Shown one piece after another: positions 27,276 through 37,704 of a stretch of DNA of 64,000 nucleotides. The notes beneath the pieces are model-generated. The model ran no database searches and was not told the origin of the DNA. It worked only from the letters and a program-made list of their open reading frames with translations. Position 1 is the first letter of the stretch. Each line of letters opens with the position of its first letter. Made by a program: the position numbers and the translations under genes. The stretch covers positions 1-64,000 of the forward strand of contig PSLF01000003.1 of the NCBI GenBank assembly GCA_040289475.1, written 5' to 3'. This DNA comes from Acidimicrobiia bacterium. Its GTDB lineage: Bacteria; Actinomycetota; Acidimicrobiia; ATN3; PSLF01.

Positions 27276-29519
27276 TCACTTGATGATCACAACGTCTAAG
27301 GGACCCTCCCTCTTGAGTACGTTCACGCCCACATCATCTTGATGCCGTGAGAAAAGCAAGGTAGCCGAGGATCCGCCGCATCTGAGACCCGAGATTTTGA
27401 CCGAGTCTAAAAACGAGGGTAGAGCAGGACGCTCCAAGATTATCCTCCCAGCAACGGCATCTACTTTCAGTCCAAGGCACGCCTTCAGCAACAAAAATAC
27501 GCTCCCAGCAGACCAGGCCTGGGGATTGCAGGCCACTGGGTATAGAACTGGTTCTTCTTCTACGATCCGGTCGAAACCACAGAACAGCTCGGGCATCCTC
27601 ATATGGCCGAAATGCCGGACGGCATCGAACAGTCCCCGGGTTATTCGCAAAGCACCTTCCTTGAAACCATAGACAGCCATGCCCTGCGCAATTATCGAGT
27701 TATCGTGCGGCCATACAGAGCCGTTGTGATACGCGATTGGATTGTAGAGAGCCTCTCCGCGGGCAACTGTGCGGACTCCCCATCCGCTGAAGAAGTCGGG
27801 CGACATGAGGGAGTGGAAGATCTTAGCCGCCCGACTTCTGCCCGCTAGTTCTCCTAACAAAACATGGCCCGCATTCGAACTCCTTACCGCACATTGGCGC
27901 TTACGTCCGTCTAGGGCAAGGGCATACATTCCGATCTCATCGCACCAAAAAGCGTCATCGAACCGCTTTTTCAGGTCGGCTGCAGCTGTCCGCTGGGACT
28001 TGGCAAAATCTCGTTCGCCAAGCTCATCTGCAATAGCCGCTGCAGCCAGCCGGGCGGCATACGCGTAGGCCTGGACTTCTACAAGGGCTATTGGGCCCTG
28101 GGGGATACGCCCATCTGCGTGAAAAACTGCGTCCTTTGAGTCTTTCCATCCCTGATTTTCCAAGCCGTTGCCCTTGTGCCCCTCGTACTCGATCCATCCA
28201 TCCCCGTCCCTGTCGCCGTAGTTGTCTAGCCAACAGGCTGCGGCATGTATATTTGGCCAGATGCGTTTTATAAACTCGATGTCGCCCGTGTGCCGTAGGT
28301 ACTGACCGGCGAGCCATACGAACAGTGGAGTGGCGTCGATCGAACCGTAGTACCGCCTGAACGGCACTTCTCCCAGGATCGACATCTCTCCCAGTCTCTC
28401 TTCGTGAATGATCTTACCTGGCTCGGCCTGAGAGTAGTCATCTTCGGAAGTCGCCTGAGTAGCCGAGAGATACCCGAGGACTCCTCTAGCCAAGGATGGA
28501 TTGACGAGCAGAAACTGATAAGCCGTTATGCATCCATCGCGCCCGAAGGGGGCTGAGAACCATGGGATTCCAGCGTAAGGGTAGAAACCGGTCGGCAGAG
28601 TCGACGTGAGCGTGCGAATGTCGGCCAGCGAGCGATGAAGCCACGCATTGAACTGCTCGTTGGAGGTGTCTATCTCTGTATCCTCATTCGACATCTCAAG
28701 GAGCTGGCCTCTAATCTTCGAGCGAGCTTGCTCGAAAGTAGCCACTACAGGCTTGGCTCGGGATTCACAAGCTACGGCCACCGCAAGTTCGATTTCTTCT
28801 TTCGGGCGCATCGCAAAGTAAAAAACCGGCCCCGATTCCGATACGCTATCGGCCACAGGTGTCCAGGTAATCTCTGTTGCCCTTTCCCGCCCATCGAGGC
28901 CCAGGTACGAAAAGCGCATCCTTTTGGTAGAGAGGAGCGGGGCGCGCAACTCGCCCCGGGACTCTCTTTTTACTCCGCGAACTTCAAAAATGTCCGAGAA
29001 GTCTGCGTCGAAATTCAGGCTTATGACAATCTCGACCGGCTCTGTACCAAAGTTGCAGACCTTTGTAGATTGGTAGCACACAGCATCCCATAGGACCTTT
29101 TGGCGACCTATGTGAACCGTTCCATGCGGTAGTGCCAGCTCTTCGTCCAAATAAATGTCCGGGTTGGTTAGGTCTACGATCACTGTGGAGCCATCCGAAC
29201 TCACCGCCGAAGACAGGAGCAGGAGGGGCTGTCCATTCAAGAGCATTCGTTCGTGACAGAGAAAACGCGTTCCTTCGTGGTACACCCCCTCGTATCCCTG
29301 GCTAGGCGTGTGGCCAACCCCGATATCGCCATACTCATCGAAGACGGCAAAGGATTCCCGGTGTTTGAGAACCAAAGTATCGGCAGTGACCCTGGGCGAG
29401 GTCGTAGTGATATAGAAATCGTTGATTCTCCAGGCCCTGCGGGTCCGACCCCCAGCCATAAAGTGCGACTCGCTCGCTTCAGTCATGCGATCGGTATACT
29501 TCTCTTCTGCACATGACAT
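27276..29519 (-). CDS. Amylo-alpha-1,6-glucosidase-like glycogen debranching enzyme
   Basis: 747 aa. The N-terminal third matches the bacterial glycogen-debranching N-domain (SFAVFDEYGDIGV, EGVYHEGTRFLCHERMLLNGQPLLLLSS). The rest is an (alpha/alpha)6 catalytic barrel with GFYPYAGIPWFSAPFGRDGCITAYQ, the DGDGWIEYEGHKGNGLENQGWKDSKDAVFHADG segment with acidic catalytic candidates, and NGSVWPHDNSIIAQGM. The family removes alpha-1,6-linked glucose; some members act on other glycans. The first ATG (29519) has no ribosome-binding site; internal starts at 29486 or 29459 are possible. TATAAC lies at 29528-29523, only a few bases upstream, which favours an internal start or a leaderless mRNA. Divergent from a glycosyltransferase gene. 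Confidence 0.88.
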   Translation of the reverse strand: MSCAEEKYTDRMTEASESHFMAGGRTRRAWRINDFYITTTSPRVTADTLVLKHRESFAVFDEYGDIGVGHTPSQGYEGVYHEGTRFLCHERMLLNGQPLLLLSSAVSSDGSTVIVDLTNPDIYLDEELALPHGTVHIGRQKVLWDAVCYQSTKVCNFGTEPVEIVISLNFDADFSDIFEVRGVKRESRGELRAPLLSTKRMRFSYLGLDGRERATEITWTPVADSVSESGPVFYFAMRPKEEIELAVAVACESRAKPVVATFEQARSKIRGQLLEMSNEDTEIDTSNEQFNAWLHRSLADIRTLTSTLPTGFYPYAGIPWFSAPFGRDGCITAYQFLLVNPSLARGVLGYLSATQATSEDDYSQAEPGKIIHEERLGEMSILGEVPFRRYYGSIDATPLFVWLAGQYLRHTGDIEFIKRIWPNIHAAACWLDNYGDRDGDGWIEYEGHKGNGLENQGWKDSKDAVFHADGRIPQGPIALVEVQAYAYAARLAAAAIADELGERDFAKSQRTAAADLKKRFDDAFWCDEIGMYALALDGRKRQCAVRSSNAGHVLLGELAGRSRAAKIFHSLMSPDFFSGWGVRTVARGEALYNPIAYHNGSVWPHDNSIIAQGMAVYGFKEGALRITRGLFDAVRHFGHMRMPELFCGFDRIVEEEPVLYPVACNPQAWSAGSVFLLLKACLGLKVDAVAGRIILERPALPSFLDSVKISGLRCGGSSATLLFSRHQDDVGVNVLKREGPLDVVIIK

Positions 29520-29678
29520 GAGGTTATATCACCGGCCCACAAAATCGGTTTATCTCGTCGCTCCCAAAGAATTTTGTTCTCGGGAGAAGGCACGAGAAAA
29601 GCTCCAGAGTGAACGATTCGAGCATTCAGCGGCTCGGGTTCTTCAAATCCACAAGTGGGCCGCGCCAGGATCCTTAGA

Positions 29679-30752
29679 ATGCAGCACATGACACCCCGCG
29701 CAGACACCACCCTTTCCATTGTTTTGATCGCGCCCCCGTGGCTCCCGGTACCGCCAAAAGGATACGGAGGAATAGAGGCGGTAGTTGCTTCGCTTGCCCG
29801 ACAGCTCGCTCTTAGCGGACACAGCGTTACTTTAGTGGCGTCAGGTGACAGTCAGGTCAACGGAGCAAAGCTAGTAGCGCCTTTCGATCGATCTCAGCGA
29901 GACGTCTGGGAGGACTTTCACGTAGAGATGATCCATGTTCTCGAAGGCGTTGCAGATCTCGAAGGCGATGTGTTCCACGACCACTCCCTCATGGGGGCAT
30001 TGGCATGGGGCGGTATCAAAGAGCCGTTGGTCCATACGATGCATGGTCCTGCTACCGGTAAAATGGGCCGGCTTTATCGAGCGCTCGCCAGAAAAGTCCC
30101 GTTGCTAGCCATTTCGCGTCAACAAGCCAAAGATCTGGGTACGGGAGTGTTGGATGTGGTGTACAACTGCGTCGACACCGAGAGATTCCGCCCGTCCACG
30201 CGCAAATCCGAGTACGTAGCATTTCTCGGGCGGATTTGCTACGACAAAGGTCCAGACGACGCCGTCAAGGCGGCTCGTAAAGCGGGGGTGCCCATAAAAC
30301 TAGCAGGCAAGATAGCGAATGCAGAAGAACAAGATTTTTACTCCTCTGTTCTCGAAAGCATGCTCGGTGGCGACGCCGAGTACCTAGGAGAGATTTCCGA
30401 AGATGAAAAAGTACAGCTTTTAGCAGAGGCAAGGGCACTGCTGGTGCCAATCAGATGGCCGGAGCCTTTCGGACTCGTGATGGCAGAAGCCCAAGCGTGT
30501 GGGACTCCGGTCATCGCCTACCCCAACGGAGCAGCCCCCGAGCTCGTAGAAGACGGAGAGACCGGATTTCTCGTTGACGACGTAGAGGAGATGGCCTCGA
30601 AGATACATGCCGTAGAGAGCATTTCTGCTGAGGCATGCCGGAACCGGGCTGTATCGCTCTTCGGGCCCGAACGTATGGCACAAAAGACCGAGGAAGTCTA
30701 CAAGAGCCTGCTCGATCGACCAGCGAAGGTTCGCGCGGCTGCGGGTAAGTAA
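29679..30752 (+). CDS. Glycosyltransferase family 4 (GT-B fold)
   Basis: 357 aa. N-terminal acceptor domain begins with a Rossmann strand and the GT4-like glycine loop PPKGYGGIEAVVASLARQLALSGHSV. The C-terminal donor domain has GRICYDKGPDDAVKAA and the E-x7-E region PEPFGLVMAEAQACGTPVIAYPNGAAPELVEDGETGFLVDD. Retaining transfer from a nucleotide sugar is expected. Closest by architecture are glycan or glycogen-related GT4 enzymes; the substrate is unknown. ATG at 29679 with AGGATCC six bases upstream; ATG 29688 is an alternative. Located next to glycogen debranching and alpha-galactosidase genes. Confidence 0.88.
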   Translation: MQHMTPRADTTLSIVLIAPPWLPVPPKGYGGIEAVVASLARQLALSGHSVTLVASGDSQVNGAKLVAPFDRSQRDVWEDFHVEMIHVLEGVADLEGDVFHDHSLMGALAWGGIKEPLVHTMHGPATGKMGRLYRALARKVPLLAISRQQAKDLGTGVLDVVYNCVDTERFRPSTRKSEYVAFLGRICYDKGPDDAVKAARKAGVPIKLAGKIANAEEQDFYSSVLESMLGGDAEYLGEISEDEKVQLLAEARALLVPIRWPEPFGLVMAEAQACGTPVIAYPNGAAPELVEDGETGFLVDDVEEMASKIHAVESISAEACRNRAVSLFGPERMAQKTEEVYKSLLDRPAKVRAAAGK

Positions 30753-30823
30753 AATCCTCCAAGGCCTACCTCGCCTCCGCTGAGAAGAGGACTAGAAGTC
30801 AGCACCACCGAGAAACAGCTAGC

Positions 30824-32455
30824 TCACTCGAGTCTGAGCTTTACAAGTTCGTCCCGGAGCTCGTCGGCCAGCTGGGTTAGCTCGGATGCTTTCTGGGCCA
30901 ACTCCTTCGAGCTAGAAAGGTATTCCCTCGATCCGTCTGCTACCTGAGCGATAGCGACTACGACCTGATCACTAGCCGACCGTTGCTGGGCAGTCGAGAC
31001 CGAGATTTCCTTTGTTGCAGAAGAGGTCCACTCCGCAAATCGAGTAATCTCGTCGAGCCGCTCCGCGGCCTCTTCGCCAAGCTTCCCTGCTGCAACAACT
31101 TCTCTCGTACCCTCCTCAGTGGCGAGGATTGTCGTGTTGGTCTCAGACTGGATCTCCGATATTAGGCTTCGAATGTCCTCGGTGGCCTCGACACTTCGCT
31201 CCGCTAGTTTCCGAACCTCGTCTGCAACCACCGCAAAACCTCGGCCATGCTCACCGGCTCGTGCCGCTTCAATAGCAGCGTTCAAAGCCAAAAGGTTGGT
31301 TTGGTCCGCAATGTCAGTGATTAGTTCGAGAATACTGCCAATCTCTTGAGACAGTTCGCCCAACCGTAAGGTCTGCGATGCAATGTACTCGACCTTTTTC
31401 GCAATACGGTCGCGGGTCTCCCCCCATCTGTCGACTGCGTCCTTTCCTCGCAGAGCAGCCTCAGAAGTCTTCTCCGCGAGACCTGCTACGCTCTCGGTTA
31501 GTTCAGCGATCTGCTTGGCCGCGGCGGCAAGCTCTTCGATGGTCGACGAAGTCTCTACTGCCGCCGACGACTGTTCAGCAGAGAGGGCAGCCTGAGAGTC
31601 CGAGGCGACTCTGAGGCTCTGGGCCGTGTCGCTCAACATGTCGGCGTTGCGTCTCAGCCGCAGCGCGAGGGCTCTCCAGTTCGCCACCGCAGTGATGAAG
31701 TGAGCGATAACCGGCCGAAGCTCTTCGGGAACCCTGTACGATTCCTCTTCAATCGCCTGGAGTGACTCGAACGTGAGATCGCCCTCGCTGACCCGCCTGA
31801 ACACCGACGCGAACTCCTCTAGGACCCCCCCTCCTCGCGACTCGAGCGACGTGACTTCGGATGGCAGTCCTCCCGCACGCGCTCCCCCTTCAGTTCCCAC
31901 TAGTGCAGACGCTAGGCCAGCGATCCAAACCAAAAAAACAGCGGCACCGATGCTACCACCGCCGCCGCGCCCAAAAGCTCCAGAGGCGGCAAGGCCGCCA
32001 GCGACCAGCACAGCCGTCGAGGTGGCAACCCCCGCGCCGAGCTCCCTGCCACACAAGCGCCCACTCAACACGGCCGTAGCCGCAGCAGCTCCAACAGCAA
32101 GTCCAGGTCTGTCCGCTCCTAGCCCCAAAGCAAGAAGTGACGGACCTAATCCCATCCCTGCACATGCAGCCACAGAGACTTCCGGGGGAACTTGGCTAAG
32201 TCGAAGCCCAGCTGTGACTACTGCAGCACAAACCAGGAAGATTGCTACTGATATCAAGACCAGCAGGGGACGATGAAGTCTAGAGCGTTCGACGAATGCC
32301 GCTATAAGAACAGAAACAGGAATCGACCAAGCAACAGCCTGCGCAGATAGAACGGCATTTAGAGGGACGTTTACAGCTGAGCCAGTTGTTACGGCACGTC
32401 GTCGCCCGCGAGAGGAATCGAGTCCCCCTCCCTCGTCTACCACTTCCCCTTTCAT
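30824..32455 (-). CDS. Methyl-accepting chemotaxis-type receptor with polytopic membrane front
   Basis: 543 aa. Residues about 30-200 contain five or six hydrophobic segments instead of the usual two helices around an outside sensor. Next comes a HAMP-like linker ([15 protein letters not shown]), then a long cytoplasmic helical hairpin with the highly conserved tip [38 protein letters not shown]. The C-terminus lacks a CheR-binding pentapeptide. No che genes are in the window. The membrane part may sense a lipid-soluble or membrane-state signal (inference). ATG 32455 follows a GTG and GGGGTG. Convergent with the GT4 gene. Confidence 0.88.
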   Translation of the reverse strand: MKGEVVDEGGGLDSSRGRRRAVTTGSAVNVPLNAVLSAQAVAWSIPVSVLIAAFVERSRLHRPLLVLISVAIFLVCAAVVTAGLRLSQVPPEVSVAACAGMGLGPSLLALGLGADRPGLAVGAAAATAVLSGRLCGRELGAGVATSTAVLVAGGLAASGAFGRGGGGSIGAAVFLVWIAGLASALVGTEGGARAGGLPSEVTSLESRGGGVLEEFASVFRRVSEGDLTFESLQAIEEESYRVPEELRPVIAHFITAVANWRALALRLRRNADMLSDTAQSLRVASDSQAALSAEQSSAAVETSSTIEELAAAAKQIAELTESVAGLAEKTSEAALRGKDAVDRWGETRDRIAKKVEYIASQTLRLGELSQEIGSILELITDIADQTNLLALNAAIEAARAGEHGRGFAVVADEVRKLAERSVEATEDIRSLISEIQSETNTTILATEEGTREVVAAGKLGEEAAERLDEITRFAEWTSSATKEISVSTAQQRSASDQVVVAIAQVADGSREYLSSSKELAQKASELTQLADELRDELVKLRLE

Positions 32456-32506
32456 CACCCCAACAAGCCTTCTGCCATCTCTCGGCTCTTCTAAATCATA
32501 AAGTTC

Positions 32507-34291
32507 TCAAATGCTTTGCTCATTCTGTTCCAATGATCGTCCGTAGGAGGCTAGGTGGAGAAAATCGGGTGCTCTCGATGGGGTACCGGCAGGAACATCA
32601 TTTGCTCTCGCCGTATTTACCAGCTCGCGAACAAAAGCAAACTCAGAGGTGCCATATAACGAGAGGTCATCTGAGACTATAACCATCTGCCCGAGCGCTG
32701 CTGTCAGCTTTCCCCACTCTTCTGCAATGGATGGATCAAGGGAGGTTTGGGTTTTCCTGAGCATTACACAGTCTGGATCGTTCACCCAAAACTTTCTATG
32801 CATCGGAGCGCGAGCAATCGTATTTCTCCATGCATTAGCAAGTGCGGGTAACGAATCGGTGAGACCATGTACTCGCTGTTGGGGCAAGAAGGTCGGTGCC
32901 ACATCCGGTCCTATCCGAGCTCCGTCCAGAAGACCGACCACTGGCCACAAGGGGATTCCACACCCCAGCAAAAACACGTCCTCTCCCAATCCCCGTCGGA
33001 GCGCTTGAACCCCTAGAACTAGCGCTTCCGCTCTCCCTCGGGGGGTTGCAGATAGGCCGTGCATAGATGCCGCATAACAGAAGTCTATTTTGATGTATCT
33101 ATAACCAGCCTCTCTCACCCCAGCCCCTAAACGCTCCAACCACTCCAATACTTCAGGGTGAGTGCAGTCGAGAGCGTACGCGAGACCGTTGCCCCCCCAC
33201 GCAAAATTCAGCATGGCTGGCACTGGAGATCCGTTTGGAAGTTTGAGAAACCAATCAGAGTGGCCTTTATACACCGAAGAATCGGTAGTTGCGACAAAAG
33301 GAGCAATCCAAATCCCAGGTATGAACCCAGCCTCTTCGATTTTTCGTGCAATTCCGGCAACTCCAGATGGAAACCTGTCGTTGGTTTCCAACCAGTCTCC
33401 AATTGCTCTTTGATAACCATCGTCAAGCTGAAAGACGTCCAGAAAGTGAAGATGCTTCTCCGCTAACGAGAGGTTTTTCAATAGTTCTGCCTCGGAAATC
33501 GACGAAAAGTACTGATACCAGGTGCACCAGCCGGAATAGAGCGGAGCTGAGGCCCGAGCGCCTTTCAGTAGCGCCGATGCACCCAAGAGTCGGTCAATCA
33601 ATGAACGACGTCGATCAAGCTCTGTGGTCGTCAGCGCAACAACGTCGAGGATGTCGCTGCCGAGGGAAGAACTCGGTCTCGTAGAAAAAACTCTTTCCTT
33701 ACTCGAAGCGGCACTTCCTCCCTCGCTTTCACCTATTCTCGAAATATCGAAGGAGACCGCTAATGCGGTCGGCGTGCCGAAAAAACATGCTGGGGCACGC
33801 CGGCCGTCGAGGGTAGCTACTACGAGATCTTCTAGAGCCAGGATGCTCTCTGATTCGGCAAGTATGGGCCCTTTTACAGGGGGCTCTAGATGAGAAAAAT
33901 GCGACATCGCCGCCATGTCTATGCCGGGCCGCTCTATGGCCTCACCAGCGCGAGCTATTCCGGTAAAGGACCACGACTGGTACCCATTGCGCCAGTAACT
34001 TTCGCCATCCCGTACCGGACGGTCGAACTCTACAACTAGGTACCGCTTAGCAACAGCCATATCTCGAGAAACAGCGGTCCCAAACGATCCGCCAGAGCCG
34101 TTGTCAGTTGCACGCCGTCTTTGGTCTTGTCCTACCTGGCCAGCAGGGAGCCGTACTGCTAACCAGAGCTCCGACGGAGAGGAGTTGATCTCACTCAGCA
34201 CTTCGTCCGGAGAGACAGGAATCGGGTCCATCCCAGGAGTGGTGATATAAGCGGCCGTGGGCTCTGGCAACGGTGCAGCCGAAGCTGTCAT
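32507..34291 (-). CDS. Alpha-galactosidase-like glycoside hydrolase (GH36 type)
   Basis: 594 aa. GH36/GH-D clan signatures: GWCTWYQYF, FQLDDGYQRAIGDWLETNDRFPSG, the nucleophile strand YIKIDFCYA with the catalytic Asp, and KFWVNDPDCVMLR with the probable acid/base Asp. No signal peptide, so it probably acts on imported alpha-galactosides in the cytosol. The ATG at 34291 is supported by GGAGA seven bases upstream; the open frame extends to ATG 34357, which would overlap the dxs end and lacks a ribosome-binding site. It begins 28 bp after dxs and may be co-transcribed with it. Substrate specificity within the clan is not certain. Confidence 0.87.
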   Translation of the reverse strand: MTASAAPLPEPTAAYITTPGMDPIPVSPDEVLSEINSSPSELWLAVRLPAGQVGQDQRRRATDNGSGGSFGTAVSRDMAVAKRYLVVEFDRPVRDGESYWRNGYQSWSFTGIARAGEAIERPGIDMAAMSHFSHLEPPVKGPILAESESILALEDLVVATLDGRRAPACFFGTPTALAVSFDISRIGESEGGSAASSKERVFSTRPSSSLGSDILDVVALTTTELDRRRSLIDRLLGASALLKGARASAPLYSGWCTWYQYFSSISEAELLKNLSLAEKHLHFLDVFQLDDGYQRAIGDWLETNDRFPSGVAGIARKIEEAGFIPGIWIAPFVATTDSSVYKGHSDWFLKLPNGSPVPAMLNFAWGGNGLAYALDCTHPEVLEWLERLGAGVREAGYRYIKIDFCYAASMHGLSATPRGRAEALVLGVQALRRGLGEDVFLLGCGIPLWPVVGLLDGARIGPDVAPTFLPQQRVHGLTDSLPALANAWRNTIARAPMHRKFWVNDPDCVMLRKTQTSLDPSIAEEWGKLTAALGQMVIVSDDLSLYGTSEFAFVRELVNTARANDVPAGTPSRAPDFLHLASYGRSLEQNEQSI

Positions 34292-34319
34292 TTTGGGTCT
34301 CCGAGAAGACACACTGGTA

Positions 34320-36209
34320 TCAACTGCTAGCTGCGTCCGAAATCGGAGCACGCTCATTCAAGTAAGTCAGGACCCTACGGCAGATCCCCTCGGCATCCAT
34401 CTTGAGACGCTCAAACCAGCGGTCCTGCGAGGCATGCTCTAAGAATCTGTGAGGAACGCCAATTCTTATCAAATCAACATTCAAGCGTCGTTCGGCCAGC
34501 TCTTCGAGTACAGCCGAGCCGAAACCACCGGCAAGAACATTGTCTTCTAGCGTGAACACGGCATCACAGCCGCTCACGTACTCTGGAAGCGCAGGATCCA
34601 ACGGCTTTACAAACCTAGAATCTACAAGTCGTACCGAGACGCCGTTTGCTTCGAGCTTGTCCGCGGCCTCGGCCGCTATTGTGACCATCTTGCCCGTGGC
34701 CAAAAAACAGACATCGCTCCCGTCCCGTAAAACTTCCCAAGACCCAACGGGGATCTCAACGGGAGCTCTATGCCCGGATGAGGGAAGGCTTCCTTTAGGG
34801 AAGCGAATAGCGAAGGGGCCATCATGACTCAATGCAGTCGCTATTAGATCTCTTAGCGCCCACTCGTCTCGGGGAGCTGCAACGACCATGTTGGGCAGAG
34901 CTCGAAGATATGTGAGATCGAAGACCCCATGGTGAGAAGGCCCATCATCGCCGGTTATTCCAGCCCTGTCGATAACGAACAGCACGGGAAGATTGTGTAA
35001 ACAAACATCCATCATCAACTGGTCGAAAGCTCGCTGAAGGAACGTCGAGTAAATTGCGACTACCGGCCTAGCTCCACCCATCGCCAAACCAGCCGCAAAC
35101 ACAGTCGCGAACTGTTCTGCGATTCCGACATCGAAGACACGCTCGGGATACTTCTCTGCAAGCTTGGAAAGGCCTGTGGGAGAAGCCATAGCAGCAGTTA
35201 TGGCGAGGACGTCGGAGCGCCTCTCGGCAACCCTGCACAACTCCTCCGCAAACGCCGCTGTCCACGAGCGGGCCTTCGGCTTGGTAGGCTTTCCCGTCTC
35301 AGGATCGAAAGCCCCGAGCGCGTGAAGCTTCTCTACCTCGTCTTCGACAGCAGGGCCGTAGCCATGACCCTTTTCGGTGAGAACATGCACGAGGACAGGC
35401 CCTTCTACATCCTTGGCTAGATGTAGTGCTTGCTCAAGAGAGCCGAGGTCGTGACCGTCAATAGGACCCGCGTAGTAAAACCCCAAGTCTTCGAAGATAA
35501 CTTGGGGGGCTACAAGCTGCTTGATTCCTTGCTTCACCCGTCGAGCTTCGGCCGCGAGGGACTCGCCTACTCTAGGAATCGCCGTCAGAATGTTCTCAAT
35601 CTCTCGCTTTGCCCGTCGATACCGAGGGCTCAGCCGTAATCTAGAAAGATAAGAGGCAATGCTTCCTACAGTGGGTTGATAGCTTCTCCCGTTGTCGTTC
35701 AACACAACCAGGACGTCGAGTGCCATTGCCCCAATGTTGTTGAGAGCCTCGAGTGCTACCCCACCGGTCAGCGCACCGTCTCCCACGACAGCTACTACCT
35801 TGCCCTCAATTCCGGCCCTCCGCCGCGCCTCGGCCAGCCCAGCAGCGTACCCTAGCGAGACCGAAGCATGGGAGTTCTCCACAAGATCGTGTACGGACTC
35901 CGCCCTCGACGGATAACCCGAAAGGCCGCCCTCCTGGCGAAGGGTGTCAAAGCGGTGAGAGCGGCCAGTCACAATTTTGTGAACGTAGGCTTGATGACCG
36001 GTGTCCCATACTATGGCGTCCTTGGGGCTGTCGAAGACCCTATGAACGGCCAGCGTCAGTTCGACAACCCCGAGGTTAGGACCGAGGTGGCCACCCGTTT
36101 TCGACACCGAATCCACGAGGAACTTCCGAATCTCGGAAGCAAGTTCGTCTAGCTCCGCTCGGTCGAGAGTTTTTAGATCCGCAGGCGATTCGATTTTCTC
36201 CAGTATCAC
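34320..36209 (-). CDS. dxs: 1-deoxy-D-xylulose-5-phosphate synthase
   Basis: 629 aa, the usual length. Thiamine-diphosphate enzyme joining pyruvate and glyceraldehyde-3-phosphate, the first step of the MEP isoprenoid pathway. Seen: KTGGHLGPNLGVVELTLAVH, the ThDP motif GDGALTGGVALEALNNIG...VLNDN, DGHD, the transketolase middle domain with AEQFATVFAAGLAMGGARPVV, and the C-terminal transferrin-like domain. GTG start at 36209 behind GGAGGG. No riboswitch is recognised in the 235-bp gap upstream. Confidence 0.97.
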   Translation of the reverse strand: MILEKIESPADLKTLDRAELDELASEIRKFLVDSVSKTGGHLGPNLGVVELTLAVHRVFDSPKDAIVWDTGHQAYVHKIVTGRSHRFDTLRQEGGLSGYPSRAESVHDLVENSHASVSLGYAAGLAEARRRAGIEGKVVAVVGDGALTGGVALEALNNIGAMALDVLVVLNDNGRSYQPTVGSIASYLSRLRLSPRYRRAKREIENILTAIPRVGESLAAEARRVKQGIKQLVAPQVIFEDLGFYYAGPIDGHDLGSLEQALHLAKDVEGPVLVHVLTEKGHGYGPAVEDEVEKLHALGAFDPETGKPTKPKARSWTAAFAEELCRVAERRSDVLAITAAMASPTGLSKLAEKYPERVFDVGIAEQFATVFAAGLAMGGARPVVAIYSTFLQRAFDQLMMDVCLHNLPVLFVIDRAGITGDDGPSHHGVFDLTYLRALPNMVVAAPRDEWALRDLIATALSHDGPFAIRFPKGSLPSSGHRAPVEIPVGSWEVLRDGSDVCFLATGKMVTIAAEAADKLEANGVSVRLVDSRFVKPLDPALPEYVSGCDAVFTLEDNVLAGGFGSAVLEELAERRLNVDLIRIGVPHRFLEHASQDRWFERLKMDAEGICRRVLTYLNERAPISDAASS

Positions 36210-36444
36210 AGAGCGACCCTCCGACCTCTGGCTTGAGATAGTGCTACTAATGACATACTCGAGTGCCCTCGGGAATAGATCGCAAGATCTGTTCGTCCGC
36301 CCCAGCCGCCTCTGCCTTCTGGCAAGTCATGCGAACGCTCAAACTGACTCTAGGATACAGCCCGCGTGCTTATGGGGGGATTCTTGCATGACCTACATGT
36401 CCACTAACGCACTTTCCGAAAAACGCTGGTCGATATCCGCTGAC

Positions 36445-37704
36445 TTAGGCTTGGGAATGCTGAACAGCGTGGCGTCTCAGCAACTCCGCGACCTCTGGCC
36501 TCGTGAAGGACTCGGGGAGCGAACGGCCCTGGCGCAGATACTCTCGCACTCGGGTTCCCGAGAGGTGCCGGCGCTCAGACTCGGAATGACCGCAGGTTTT
36601 GGCAGTTGCCATCTGGTCACATTTGACGCAGTAAAAAGCATGCTCGAAAAAGAGGGGGACGATTCCTAACTCGGAGATGTCAAATGACGACACGAATTCC
36701 TGAGCCTCGTAAGTTCCGTAGTAGTTGCCAACTCCTGCGTGGTCCCGTCCGATGATGAAGTGCGATGCACCATAGTTTCGTCTCACCAATGCGTGGTGCA
36801 GAGCTTCCCGGGGCCCGGCATACCGCATAGGAGCTGGAAAGGAAGCAATCATAACGCGATCCTTAGGAAAGTAGTGCTCCACCAGTGCCTCGTAACAACT
36901 CATCCTCACATCTGCTGGGATGTCGTCATCCTTGGTAGTCCCAACTACCGGGTGGATGAGCAGTCCATCGGTGATCTCCAGAGCACACTTGCATAAATAC
37001 TCGTGGGCTCGGTGGATCGGATTTCGGGTCTGGAAAGCAACTACTTTCTTCCATCCAGCCTCAATAAATGCTCTGCGGGTTTCTTGAGGAGTAAATGCGT
37101 ATCCTGGGTACGGCGGATCAATCTTTTCTAACACCTTAACTCGACCCGCGGCGCGATACCGGCCGTCTTCGAAGAGCCTGGCCACTCCAGGATGGCGTTC
37201 GTCGTCGGTTTTGAAGACGGCCCGGGCCTCAGTAGCGAGATCTACTTCGAAGACATCTTGGAGCTCAATGATCGCAAGTGGTTTTCCCAACTCCGGACTC
37301 CACCACTGTTGCTCCGAGTAGGCGACGTTGCCCGCTGGTTCACCGGAGGCCACCAGAGCCACAGCGCCAACGCGCTCGGAAGCTACAGCATTGGCCTCTT
37401 CATCGTCGAAGGGCAATGAAATCGGTATGGCCCATAAAGCCCCGGACTCTAGGCGGCACTCCTGGAGAACGCAGTTGTAGTCTCGCTTCGATAGGTACCC
37501 CTCCAAAGGCGAGTATGCTCCAATTGCGAGCAACACGAGGTCCCAGTAGTGATGGTCCTGGATCCGTTTTACCATCACTTTCGTGCCCTTGAGGGAGTCC
37601 AGGTACGATACAACCTTCTCCTCGGAGGAGTCGCCCTGTGAGTCGTCGTAGAGTCTGAGATCTACGAGCTCTCCTCGGGGAGGAGAGGGGATCTCAGCGG
37701 GCAT
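36445..37704 (-). CDS. sat: Sulfate adenylyltransferase (single-chain Sat/ATP sulfurylase)
   Basis: 419 aa. Makes APS from sulfate and ATP. The N-terminal PUA-like domain and the catalytic domain are visible: VAFQTRNPIHRAHEYLCKCAL (HxxH ATP motif), HPVVGTTKDDDIPADVRM, YAGPREALHHALVRRNYGASHFIIGRDHAGVG, and a metal-site-like Cys/His run FYCVKCDQMATAKTCGH. It is of the Sat type, not CysDN. Start: ATG 37704, which overlaps the cysH stop by 11 bp. Upstream in-frame codons would run deep into cysH. No APS kinase gene is present, matching the APS-reducing CysH. Confidence 0.95.
   Translation of the reverse strand: MPAEIPSPPRGELVDLRLYDDSQGDSSEEKVVSYLDSLKGTKVMVKRIQDHHYWDLVLLAIGAYSPLEGYLSKRDYNCVLQECRLESGALWAIPISLPFDDEEANAVASERVGAVALVASGEPAGNVAYSEQQWWSPELGKPLAIIELQDVFEVDLATEARAVFKTDDERHPGVARLFEDGRYRAAGRVKVLEKIDPPYPGYAFTPQETRRAFIEAGWKKVVAFQTRNPIHRAHEYLCKCALEITDGLLIHPVVGTTKDDDIPADVRMSCYEALVEHYFPKDRVMIASFPAPMRYAGPREALHHALVRRNYGASHFIIGRDHAGVGNYYGTYEAQEFVSSFDISELGIVPLFFEHAFYCVKCDQMATAKTCGHSESERRHLSGTRVREYLRQGRSLPESFTRPEVAELLRRHAVQHSQA

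Noticed and set aside
31773-32276. A 167-codon plus-strand frame inside the chemoreceptor gene
   Set aside because: Pro/Thr/Ser-rich mirror of the membrane-helix part of the real gene; no ribosome-binding site or family likeness.
36210-36444. Riboswitch upstream of dxs
   Set aside because: No TPP or other known core was recognised, and no promoter hexamers stood out in the 235 bp.
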